Source: Cellvibrio sp. UBA7661
GTDB lineage: Bacteria > Pseudomonadota > Gammaproteobacteria > Pseudomonadales > Cellvibrionaceae
Reading direction: 5' to 3'
Assembly: GCA_002483365.1 (NCBI GenBank)
Contig: DLHT01000005.1
Location: 322,713-386,712 of the forward strand
DNA length: 64,000 nt
A program made the translations under genes and the position numbers. This document shows positions 37,013 through 45,814 of this stretch, in pieces; the stretch's first letter is position 1; the number at the start of each line of letters is the position of its first letter. Below the pieces are notes generated by a model. It ran no database searches and was not told the DNA's origin. It was given only the letters and a program-made list of their open reading frames with translations.

Positions 37013-38893
37013 ATGGAAAACGCGTTTATGGAAAATTTTATAAAATTTTTTAAAATAATAATCTGCCTGTTACTGATGATTATTTCTGTCTCTTATCCAC
37101 ACGCCCAAACATTGGAACAGCTAAAAACCAATATAGAAAACGCGCGCGTGGAAACCGGCTTGACGGGTTTGGGCATTGCGATTGTCGATGAAAATGGCCC
37201 GGTGTGGGTGGCGGGATTAGGTGAAGCCGATAAAACCCAAAAAACACCCGTCACGCCCGATACCTTATTCCGCATAGGCTCAATATCAAAAATGTTTGTG
37301 GCGCTTTCGGTGCTGCAATTGGTTGAGCAAGGTAAATTGCATTTGGACGATAAACTAAGTGACCTTGCGCCTGAGGTATATTTTGACAATCAATGGGAGC
37401 AAACCCACCCCATTCGTCTGGTGCATTTGTTAGAGCACACCACTGGCTGGGATGATGTTAGTTTCTCTGTGTATGCAAATGAAGATGCTACAATTTCGCT
37501 GAAAGACGCGCTGGCGTTTCGCCCCCAGTACCGGCAATCGCGCTGGGTTCCGGGCACCCGATTTGCGTATAACAATGCGGGCCCTGCGGTAGCAGCTTAT
37601 ATTGTGCAAAAAGTGACGGGACAACCATTTGAAGATTATGTGCAAACACATTTTTTTAATCCGCTGCATATGAACAGCGCAACTTTTTTTGAATCTGACT
37701 TGTATAAAAAAAATGGCGCAACCCTTTACTCAATAGACGGATCAGCGCGCGATTACTGGAATATTATTATTCGTCCGGCGGGTTCGATTAATGCATCCAT
37801 CGCCGATATGGCGAAATATTTACAATTTCTGATTGCGCGCGGGGAATACAATCAACAGCGCTTACTGAGTGAGCAATCCGTTACACGCATGGAAACACCT
37901 ACGACAACTCTGGGTGCCGTTGCAGGTACAAAAGCGGGTTACGGCTTAAATAATTATGCAACCGGTTTTGAACAGGCTGGCATTGCCTTTCGCGGACATG
38001 ATGGGGATGTATGGGGCGGCCACTGCCGCTTGAGTTACATAATTGAATTAAAGTTGGGCTATGTATTGTGTATCAATCAGGATAACAATATCGCCCTCGA
38101 TAAAATTCAAAATTTGCTGCGCGCGTATTTAATAAAAGGCTTTGCCAAGGCAAGCCCAACTGAAATTGAATTACCAGAAAAATTCAAGCAACTCGCGGGC
38201 TACTATATTCCCATCAATTCACGCGTAGAACAGTTTGAATTAGTGTCAGAATTAACCGGCGCCATGCGTATTACGGTAGGCGATAACCGGTTGCATCGCA
38301 TGCCTGTACTCGGAGGTTGGCAATCACCCAGCGATGATTACGCCATCAATGAAAATATTCTTGTGAGCCGTCACACAGGGCTGCCGACCATTGCGATAGT
38401 GAACGATCCGCTTGCAGGCGAAGTAGTTGAAGTATCAGATGGCCCTACATTGAAACGCGTATCGGCATTTTGGTTGATGGGTATGCTAGGGCTCATTGTA
38501 TGCACTTTGGCACTAGGCCTAAGCAGTTTGCTATTCGCTCCCATCTGGATTACACGCTTACTGGTAGGAAAACTTTCACGCGGTGCAACCATCAGCATCC
38601 GTCTATGGCCATTGATCACTTTCCTCGCACCGGTTATTACTGTCTGCGTGATTTATCTATTCGGCACTATGAAAACAATAGGAACAATATCGCCAGTCAC
38701 ACTCACTATTTTTATCTGCAGCAGTATTTACCCACTACTCGCGATTTACAGCTTGATCAATGTGTATAAATACCGTCACGAAAAAATAAACACGTTGGTG
38801 TATTGGCACTCCGCAATATTCAGTATTGTCCACGTCTGTATGGCAATTATGCTTGCGCAATATGGAATGCTGATGATGAGACTTTGGGTGTGA
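37013..38893 (+). CDS. Membrane-anchored serine hydrolase (class C beta-lactamase-like)
   Basis: The 626-residue protein has an N-terminal signal/anchor (about 10-31) and a periplasmic beta-lactamase/esterase domain (about 35-370). That domain carries the SxxK motif GSISK (Ser90, Lys93) and Tyr-x-Asn FAYNNAG. A second beta-domain follows, then about four C-terminal helices (485-622). The type covers penicillin-binding-like peptidases and esterases, so true beta-lactamase activity should not be assumed. The start is 37013 or the second ATG at 37028; neither has a strong ribosome site. Confidence 0.88.
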   Translation: MENAFMENFIKFFKIIICLLLMIISVSYPHAQTLEQLKTNIENARVETGLTGLGIAIVDENGPVWVAGLGEADKTQKTPVTPDTLFRIGSISKMFVALSVLQLVEQGKLHLDDKLSDLAPEVYFDNQWEQTHPIRLVHLLEHTTGWDDVSFSVYANEDATISLKDALAFRPQYRQSRWVPGTRFAYNNAGPAVAAYIVQKVTGQPFEDYVQTHFFNPLHMNSATFFESDLYKKNGATLYSIDGSARDYWNIIIRPAGSINASIADMAKYLQFLIARGEYNQQRLLSEQSVTRMETPTTTLGAVAGTKAGYGLNNYATGFEQAGIAFRGHDGDVWGGHCRLSYIIELKLGYVLCINQDNNIALDKIQNLLRAYLIKGFAKASPTEIELPEKFKQLAGYYIPINSRVEQFELVSELTGAMRITVGDNRLHRMPVLGGWQSPSDDYAINENILVSRHTGLPTIAIVNDPLAGEVVEVSDGPTLKRVSAFWLMGMLGLIVCTLALGLSSLLFAPIWITRLLVGKLSRGATISIRLWPLITFLAPVITVCVIYLFGTMKTIGTISPVTLTIFICSSIYPLLAIYSLINVYKYRHEKINTLVYWHSAIFSIVHVCMAIMLAQYGMLMMRLWV

Positions 38894-39408
38894 ACTGAAA
38901 GCAACTAATCAGCGCGCTGTAGGCTGGGCAGCCATGCCCAGCATTTTCTATTTTTTGTTTTTAAATTCAGGTGTGTCTTGGCATATGGCGCAATGCGGCC
39001 CCCTACGCGATTGATAAATTCGGGCAACAATGAAAACTGAAGCAGTAATGAATGCGCCAAGTAAAACCACAAAAAACCGTTTAATCCAAAACTTTCTTCC
39101 CACGACAAACTCCTTATTTAAACTTACTGGCACCAAGAGAAAATTCGATTTTTTTAAGCCAATGACATTCCGAACAGCAGAAATCTATCTTTATATAAAC
39201 TCAATTTCTGTATATGGGTACCATCTACCCTGAATTATTTTCAACATATCTTTAGTGATTTGATCTGGCAATGCATTTTTGGCTATATGCAGTAAATTCT
39301 TTTGCCGCATCGCAAAGTTCGTCAATCACCGCAGCGACCTCTGCACTTGGCAGTATCTGCTATTTATTGCGGGTTTGCACTGAACACAGGTTTATGTGGT
39401 GCGTAGGT
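38894..39408. other. Interval with REP-like hairpin and a candidate small gene
   Basis: GCTGGGC (38923-38929)/GCCCAGC (38936-38942) makes a hairpin behind the serine-hydrolase gene. A small minus-strand gene at 38948-39103 is listed separately. The rest (39104-39408) is AT-rich and has no supported gene. Confidence 0.5.
38948..39103 (-). CDS. Candidate 51-residue membrane protein
   Basis: A GTG at 39103 has AAGGAG 6 nt upstream and opens a 51-residue frame. It contains one basic N-terminus, a transmembrane helix (FFVVLLGAFITASVFIVARIY) and a hydrophilic tail with CAIC. The ribosome site and membrane topology support it, but no family is recognised. It stands about 300 bp downstream of the nitrate reductase gene on the same strand. 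Confidence 0.5.
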   Translation of the reverse strand: MGRKFWIKRFFVVLLGAFITASVFIVARIYQSRRGPHCAICQDTPEFKNKK

Positions 39409-42400
39409 TTAATACACATCGCGCAGGTAACGTTTATCCATATTTAATTTACGGATGTAGTTGACGGTTTCTGCTTCATCGAATTTGCCGTATTGCTGGA
39501 TAATGTCGCGCAGCGCCTGATCTACATCTTTGGCCATACGGCTGGCATCGCCGCATACGCAAAAATATGCGCCCTGCTCTAACCATTTCCACAATTCTGC
39601 AGCGCGTTCACGCATGCGGTCTTGTACGTAAACTTTTTGTGTTTGATCGCGCGAAAACGCGAGGCTTAATTCATTTAGCACACCGTCTTTTTGGAATTGC
39701 TGGATTTCATCCTGATAATAAAAATCGGTGGCGGCGTGCTGCTCGCCAAAGAACAACCAGTTTTTTCCGGCATCACCACGCGCTTGGCGCTCTTGTAAAA
39801 AACCACGGAAAGGTGCGATACCGGTGCCCGGGCCGACCATGATTAACGGGGTATCGCCATTGTCCGGCACGTGAAAATGTTTGCTTGGTTGAACGAAAAT
39901 AGGCACATCAATATTGGCGGCACGATCCGCAAGGAAAGTAGAAGCAACTCCTTTGCGGATTTTTTTGCTATCGCGGAAGCGTGTGTAACGCACAGCAGAT
40001 ACCGTTAAATCAATACGGTTCGGCTGCGCTTTGGGGCTGGAGGCGATGGAATATAAACGCGGCTGGATGCGTTTTAATACGGCGAGCAACTCTTCCGCAT
40101 TCGCGCGCACAGGAAATTCTTGCAAAATATCGACAAGCTGGCGGCCGTAAAGCCAATCCTGCAATTCCTTTTTATGTTCCGCATCCAACAAGGTTTTTAA
40201 TTCTTTGCTATTGGCACGCTCGGCAATGAATTGCAGCGCTTCCAAACTCGGGCGACAGATTTCGTAGTTGTCGATCAGTGCGTGATGCAAGGGTTTTTCA
40301 TGCGTATCCACCACTACTGGTGCATCGGCATTGATATTTAATGCCTGCTCCAATTCGTACACATAATTCGAGCAATTTTTTGGCCACACACCAAGTGCAT
40401 CGCCCGCCTCATAGGTGATACCGGAATTACCCAAGTCAAATCCGAATTGGCGAACATCTTTTCCTGAGCCTTCACCACTTAAACGGTTATTCACTGTCAA
40501 GCGCGCAGCATAGGGATTCGCTTTGGTAAAACCGGATACAGCAGATGTAGTAGACCCAGATGTGGTAGACATAGACGATGAAGTACTCGCAGAATCACGT
40601 GTAGAACCGTTGGCGGCTCCCAGTGTGACAATATGCGGAGCCAAATGTTCTTTCAGCTTAGCAAACCATTCACTCGCCGGGGCTTCAAAATCGGTATCGC
40701 AATCGGCACGCTCTACCAATGCGGTTGCGCCCAACACTTGCAAGCGCGCAAATAATTTTTTGCCGTGGCCACAGAATTGGTCGTAATTGGAATCGCCCAG
40801 CGCGAGCAATGCAAAGTGCAATTGGTTTAATACCGGTGCGGAATCACTATTTAATTGATTCCAAAAATCGCCGCCGTTATCGGGCGCATCGCCATCACCA
40901 AAGGTGCTGGTAACAAACACCGCATACTTATCCTGCGCGAGTTTATCGACTGAATAGTCATTCATGGATTGGACATTCACCGCCCACCCCTGCGCCGACA
41001 ATTGCGAGGCAAATTGTTGTGCGAGGTTTTCAGCATTGCCAGTTTGCGATGCCCATAAGAGCGTGAATGCCGGTTTATTTGCAGCAGGTACAGCACTCAC
41101 CCCCATGGGCAATACACGCGAAAACATTCCCGCGAGTAAACCATTTACCCACGCGCGATATTCAGCGCTTATAGGTGCATCGGCAGGCAATGCAGGCACC
41201 GCCTGAATTAACGCTGCGCTCGTCTGCAAGCCACCCACAAATCCGGACAGGTAATGCTTTTCATCCAGGGAAAACGATGGCGCAACTACGTCTGTCACAC
41301 CGATTTTTTCAGCAAACATATTGATCAAACTCGCAGCAGTCGCCTCAGCGATGGGCGCAAAGGCAACCGCTGCAGGCAATTCATAATCGTAATCGTGAGC
41401 GTCGGAATATTCGGCAGAGTGCATTGCAGGGTCAGCAAGATTTTCTTCTGCAAACACTTCAACGCGCGTGAGTGCAACCGCGGCGACTTTTAATTCCGGC
41501 TGCTGTGATATGGCATCGACTTTGTCGCTGGTAACGGCGTTGATGCACAGGTTATCGCCATAGACATCATTCCAATGAATCGGTGCAAAACAGCAACCGG
41601 GCAATACGCGATCCGTGACTAGCGCAGGCAATATGGCGTAACCGCGACGCGAGCGAATTTCTACTTTGTCTTTATTTTTGATGCCCAACTCCACGGCATC
41701 TTGCGGATTGATTTCCACAAAGGTGCCTGGATTTAATTTATTGAGCGTGGGAATTTTTCCGGTTTTGGTGAGCGTGTGCCATTGGTGTTGCACGCGGCCA
41801 GTGTTGAGCACCATGGGGAATTCGGCATCGGGCATTTCTGCCGGATTTACATGGGGGCGCGCATGGAAAATCGCCTTGCCGGATTCGGTGGCGAATTGCA
41901 GCAGCGGCTTGCTGCCATCGCTGTGGATTTTCAACGGCTGGTTGATGCCAGTATTTAAATAGCGGATCGGATTGCGTGTGGATTCATCATTAGCGCACGG
42001 CCACTGCAAAGGTACTTTGCGCAAACGTTCGTAGCTCACGCCGCGCAAATCGTATCCGGTTTTGGGGTTGTAACTTTGTTTGATCTCATCAAAAACGTCG
42101 GATGCGGAATTAAAATTAAATCCTTCACTAAAACCCATTTCACACGCAACACGCGCGACAATTTCCCAATCCGCCATCGCCTCACCCGGTGGTGAAACTG
42201 CTTCTTGCATCAGGGTGATATTGCGCTCGGAATTGATCATCACGCCTTCCGCTTCGGCCCACAACGCACCGGGCAATAACACATCGGCATAGCGATTAGT
42301 TTCGGTATCGAGGAAAGCATCTTGCGCAATCACCAGCTCCGCTTTTTGCAAAGCCTCAATCACTATTTTGCGATTGGGAACTGAGGCAACCGGATTGGTG

Positions 42401-43626
42401 CAAATAATCCAGCAGGCTTTAATATCACCAGCAGCCATGCGCTCAAACATATCCACCGTACCTTTTCCTACCTTGGTACTAATGGAACCCTGCGGAATGC
42501 CCCACAGGTTTTCAATAAAATCGCGGTCTTGCTCAACCACCAACGCGCGCTGGCCGGGAAGCCCCGGCCCCATGTAGCCCATCTCGCGCCCGCCCATGGC
42601 ATTGGGTTGGCCCGTCAGTGAAAAAGGCCCGCTGCCCAAGCGGCAAATTTTTCCGGTCGCCAAATGCAAATTGCAAATTGCGTTGGTGTTCCAGGTGCCG
42701 TGCGTGCTTTGGTTTAACCCCATGGTCCAGCAGGTCATAAACTCGGGCGCAGCGCCAATCATGTCGGCAGCCTTGATAATCGATTCAACCGAAAGCCCGG
42801 TTATTTCGCTGACATTTTCCGGTGTGTAGTCGGCTAAAAATTCCGGAAAACTTTCCCAGCCTTGGGTGTATTTTTGAATAAATTCGGCATCGGTTTTGCC
42901 ATTGTTGTGCAGCAAAAATAACAGGCCGTTTAAGAGCGCAAGATCAGTGCCGGGTTTGATGGGCAAGAACAGATCGGCTTTGTCGGCCGTGGTGGTACGG
43001 CGCGGGTCGGCGACAATTAATTTTGCACCGGCTTTGACGCGATCCATCATGCGTAAATACAAAATCGGATGGCAGTCGGCCATGTTCGCGCCGATCACAA
43101 AAAACAAATCGGTGTGATCAAAATCCTGATAGGAGCCGGGTGGCGCATCGGAGCCTAACGACAATTTATAGCCCGCACCCACACTCGCCATACACAAGCG
43201 CGAATTGGATTCGATGTTATTGGTGCGCACAAAACCCTTGCAGAGTTTGTTGACCAGATACTGCGATTCGATGGACATCTGCCCGGAAACATAAAAGCTG
43301 AGCGCGTCGGGGCCGTATTGGTCGAGGATTTCACGCAGGCGTTTGGCGGTGTAACTGATCGCCTGTGCCATAGGGGTTTTCACCGGATCGCGCTGACGTT
43401 CACTGCGCACAAACGCAGATTCCATCCGGCCGGAATTGGCAAGCGCTTGGGCGCTGGTTTGGCCCTTGGTGCACAGGCGGCCGAAGTTGGACGGATGGTT
43501 TTTATCGCCGGTGACCTTGATAACGTTTTTACCGTCAGTTTCCAGCACCATGCCGCAACCAACACCGCAGTAAGGGCACACTGTGCGAACCGATTTATTT
43601 TCTGTTTTTGGAAGGGATTCAGACAT
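39409..43626 (-). CDS. Nitrate reductase fused to CysJ-like flavoprotein
   Basis: About 1405 residues. The N-terminal half is an assimilatory NasA/NapA-type molybdoenzyme: a 4Fe-4S motif with Cys17, Cys20, Cys24 and Cys52, then MGD-binding regions (ACWIICTNPVASVPNRK, NTGRVQHQWHTLTKTGK) to about residue 720. A linker leads to a flavodoxin domain (about 850-1000; LLWASQTGNAENLAQQ, STFGDGDAPDNG). A FAD/NADPH reductase follows (RLYSIASSPKAQPNRIDLTV; GPGTGIAPFRGFLQERQARG; end RYLRDVY). It should reduce nitrate with NADPH in one polypeptide. The ATG at 43626 has GAGGAG upstream; an in-frame TTG 18 nt earlier is less likely. A sigma-54-type promoter lies just upstream. Confidence 0.93.
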   Translation of the reverse strand: MSESLPKTENKSVRTVCPYCGVGCGMVLETDGKNVIKVTGDKNHPSNFGRLCTKGQTSAQALANSGRMESAFVRSERQRDPVKTPMAQAISYTAKRLREILDQYGPDALSFYVSGQMSIESQYLVNKLCKGFVRTNNIESNSRLCMASVGAGYKLSLGSDAPPGSYQDFDHTDLFFVIGANMADCHPILYLRMMDRVKAGAKLIVADPRRTTTADKADLFLPIKPGTDLALLNGLLFLLHNNGKTDAEFIQKYTQGWESFPEFLADYTPENVSEITGLSVESIIKAADMIGAAPEFMTCWTMGLNQSTHGTWNTNAICNLHLATGKICRLGSGPFSLTGQPNAMGGREMGYMGPGLPGQRALVVEQDRDFIENLWGIPQGSISTKVGKGTVDMFERMAAGDIKACWIICTNPVASVPNRKIVIEALQKAELVIAQDAFLDTETNRYADVLLPGALWAEAEGVMINSERNITLMQEAVSPPGEAMADWEIVARVACEMGFSEGFNFNSASDVFDEIKQSYNPKTGYDLRGVSYERLRKVPLQWPCANDESTRNPIRYLNTGINQPLKIHSDGSKPLLQFATESGKAIFHARPHVNPAEMPDAEFPMVLNTGRVQHQWHTLTKTGKIPTLNKLNPGTFVEINPQDAVELGIKNKDKVEIRSRRGYAILPALVTDRVLPGCCFAPIHWNDVYGDNLCINAVTSDKVDAISQQPELKVAAVALTRVEVFAEENLADPAMHSAEYSDAHDYDYELPAAVAFAPIAEATAASLINMFAEKIGVTDVVAPSFSLDEKHYLSGFVGGLQTSAALIQAVPALPADAPISAEYRAWVNGLLAGMFSRVLPMGVSAVPAANKPAFTLLWASQTGNAENLAQQFASQLSAQGWAVNVQSMNDYSVDKLAQDKYAVFVTSTFGDGDAPDNGGDFWNQLNSDSAPVLNQLHFALLALGDSNYDQFCGHGKKLFARLQVLGATALVERADCDTDFEAPASEWFAKLKEHLAPHIVTLGAANGSTRDSASTSSSMSTTSGSTTSAVSGFTKANPYAARLTVNNRLSGEGSGKDVRQFGFDLGNSGITYEAGDALGVWPKNCSNYVYELEQALNINADAPVVVDTHEKPLHHALIDNYEICRPSLEALQFIAERANSKELKTLLDAEHKKELQDWLYGRQLVDILQEFPVRANAEELLAVLKRIQPRLYSIASSPKAQPNRIDLTVSAVRYTRFRDSKKIRKGVASTFLADRAANIDVPIFVQPSKHFHVPDNGDTPLIMVGPGTGIAPFRGFLQERQARGDAGKNWLFFGEQHAATDFYYQDEIQQFQKDGVLNELSLAFSRDQTQKVYVQDRMRERAAELWKWLEQGAYFCVCGDASRMAKDVDQALRDIIQQYGKFDEAETVNYIRKLNMDKRYLRDVY

Positions 43627-43656
43627 AGGCTTGCAACTCCTCAATGTGAGGGGTTT

Positions 43657-43673
43657 AGCAATGCCTATGCCAG
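43657..43673 (-). promoter_or_regulatory. Sigma-54-type promoter of the nitrate reductase gene
   Basis: On the minus strand CTGGCATAGGCATTGCT matches the -24/-12 consensus (TGGCAC-N5-TTGCW) with one mismatch and the right GG-to-GC spacing. The expected start point near 43646 gives a 20-nt leader containing GAGGAG. NtrC/sigma-54 control of nitrate assimilation is usual in proteobacteria. No clear NtrC site was identified. Confidence 0.6.
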
Positions 43674-43948
43674 TGACCAGCGGTGATGATTTTTTTGTTG
43701 GCAGGCACTATGACCACCGAAAAAACAATCACCAACTATTTGATTTATATAAACATTATTTGTAGCGCAAAAAATGGAAGAGGGCTTATACGAGACCCAA
43801 CCCGTCACTCATCCGAAATTTTTGCCCTGCTTGAACGCAATTTTTAAGCGCGCGGGCATGGATATGTTTTTTAATGGTGCAGCGCTGCAAAGCAGCCTAA
43901 CAACACCTACTTGACCACCCCGCAAAAACGCACCAAATAAAAGCAAAA

Positions 43949-45634
43949 TCAGGTCTTGAACTGGCCTACCAGCTGCTGCAATTCCACCCCCACCCTGGCC
44001 AAGGCCTCACCCGATTCCTGGGAGCGTGCCGCGTATTGGCTGGCCGACTCGGTTGCATCGGCAATCGCATGCATGCTTTGGTTGATAGTCTCAATCACCT
44101 GTGTCTGCTCTTCAGCTGCGGTGGCGATTTGCAGGCCTCGTTGGTTAATGGTGCTGACCTGTTGGTCTATGGCACTGAGCGCATCGGAAGTGGCGCACAC
44201 CATCTGCACTGAAACATCACCCTTGACCAGACTGCGTTTGATCGATTCGCTGGCATTGCTGGTGCTGTTTTGCAGGCACTGGATCATTTGCTGGATTTCC
44301 TCAGTAGAAGCCTGGGTACGCGCAGCCAAGGCGCGCACTTCGTCGGCGACCACCGCAAAACCGCGCCCCTGCTCCCCGGCGCGCGCCGCTTCAATAGAGG
44401 CGTTGAGCGCAAGCAGGTTGGTCTGTTCGGCAATACCGCGGATCACATCCAACACAGCGCCAATGCCGTTCACATCCTGCTGCAACTGCTGCAAGCCATC
44501 GGTATTGAGCTTCACCTCGGTAGAGAGCGCTTGAATGTTATCAATCGATTTACTCACGGTTGATTGGGCATTTTTAGTCGTGCTTTCAGCAACCGTGGCA
44601 GCGGAGGCTGCTTCTTGGGTGCTGCGTGCCACTTCCACCGCAGAGGCCGCCATTTCATTGATCGCACTCGCCACCTGCAGGGTTTGCTCGCGCTGCTTGT
44701 CGAGGGTGAGATGGGTGGCGCTAGTGTCTTGGGATACCTGCTGGCCGATGTTGGCCACCTGCAAGGTGAGCTGTTGAATGCGCTGGATCATGCTATGGAT
44801 GGAGTCCACAAAACTGTTGAAAGCGCTGATCACTGCGCCAATCTCATCGTTGCTGGTGCGCGTGAGGCGGCGGGTCAAATCACCTCCACCACGGGCAATC
44901 TGCTCCAGACTGTGCACGAGGCTATCGAGCGGAGCGAAGGTTTTGTTGGCGATATATACGGAAAGAAGCGCAATTGCCGCAAGCAACACCAGCGCTAACG
45001 CAAATACCCACATGAGGGTGGCGGCGATGTGCTCATCTGCAATGGCCCGTGCGCCCGCAACCGCTTCATCAATACTGTCGATATAAAAGCCGGTGCCCAG
45101 CATCAGGTTCCATTTATCCAGCCAAATGGCGTAGCTGAGTTTGGGATAAGCCGTATCGCCCTGCCCCAAACGGGGAAAATGGTAGGTCACAAAGCCGCCG
45201 CCGGCCTGCCCTTGCTTGACCAGCTCATTGATCAGGAAGACCCCGTTCACGTCTTTATAGTCGCGGAAACTGTCGCCAATACGTGCACTATCGCTGCCGG
45301 AAAACACCCGCACTGAGCTGCCATCATAGCCAAAGAAGTAACCATCCTTGCCGTACTTGAGCTGTTTGAGCACGGCAATCGCCTGCTCTTTTTGCACGGA
45401 ATCGCCACTGGGTGCTGCATCGTACAGCGGCTTAATGAGGGAGCTGGCGATATCCAGTGAATTGCGCAGTTCAGTTTTATGCGCGTTGAGCAGAGTATCG
45501 CGCAGTATGGTCATATCTTTATCAACAATCGTCTGCATACGGACACTGACCAACAACAGGAGCACCACCAGAATGGCAATGCCCGGTACCAACCCCAGCA
45601 GGATTAGTTTGTGTTTCATTGACATGGATCCCAT
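43949..45634 (-). CDS. Methyl-accepting chemotaxis protein with Cache sensor
   Basis: The 561-residue receptor has a helix at about 10-32 and a periplasmic single-Cache (sCache_2) domain (about 35-190) with KYGKDGYFFGYDGSSVRVF and GTGFYIDSID. A second helix (about 203-228) and HAMP (TFAPLDSLVHSLEQIARGGGDLTRRL) follow. The signalling hairpin is IRGIAEQTNLLALNASIEA, then ARAGEQGRGFAVVADEVR. sCache_2 domains often bind small organic acids. AAAGGAGG precedes the ATG. It is not linked to the chemosensory operon at the window start. The ~300-bp interval upstream of it to 43626 holds the sigma-54 promoter and otherwise nothing recognised. Confidence 0.95.
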   Translation of the reverse strand: MGSMSMKHKLILLGLVPGIAILVVLLLLVSVRMQTIVDKDMTILRDTLLNAHKTELRNSLDIASSLIKPLYDAAPSGDSVQKEQAIAVLKQLKYGKDGYFFGYDGSSVRVFSGSDSARIGDSFRDYKDVNGVFLINELVKQGQAGGGFVTYHFPRLGQGDTAYPKLSYAIWLDKWNLMLGTGFYIDSIDEAVAGARAIADEHIAATLMWVFALALVLLAAIALLSVYIANKTFAPLDSLVHSLEQIARGGGDLTRRLTRTSNDEIGAVISAFNSFVDSIHSMIQRIQQLTLQVANIGQQVSQDTSATHLTLDKQREQTLQVASAINEMAASAVEVARSTQEAASAATVAESTTKNAQSTVSKSIDNIQALSTEVKLNTDGLQQLQQDVNGIGAVLDVIRGIAEQTNLLALNASIEAARAGEQGRGFAVVADEVRALAARTQASTEEIQQMIQCLQNSTSNASESIKRSLVKGDVSVQMVCATSDALSAIDQQVSTINQRGLQIATAAEEQTQVIETINQSMHAIADATESASQYAARSQESGEALARVGVELQQLVGQFKT

Positions 45635-45814
45635 GTGCGCCCTCCTTTAATAGTATTTATTGTGAGTTATGTAGTGGCTTTGATATATCATATTTTTATT
45701 ATGACTAATTGTAATCGCTGACAGACGAACGACCAGTTAATCAGACGAAAAGTTCTAAAGTCGTCTATATTCAGAGACATAGTTATAACCATCGATTACG
45801 CAAGTGACGCCTGA

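Noticed and set aside
37013..38893. Calling the serine hydrolase an antibiotic-resistance beta-lactamase
   Set aside because: SxxK and YxN are shared with many esterases and peptidases; the C-terminal membrane helices are unlike AmpC.
43680..43740. NtrC enhancer site upstream of the sigma-54 promoter
   Set aside because: GGCACTATGACCACC has only weak dyad symmetry and does not fit GCAC...GTGC well.
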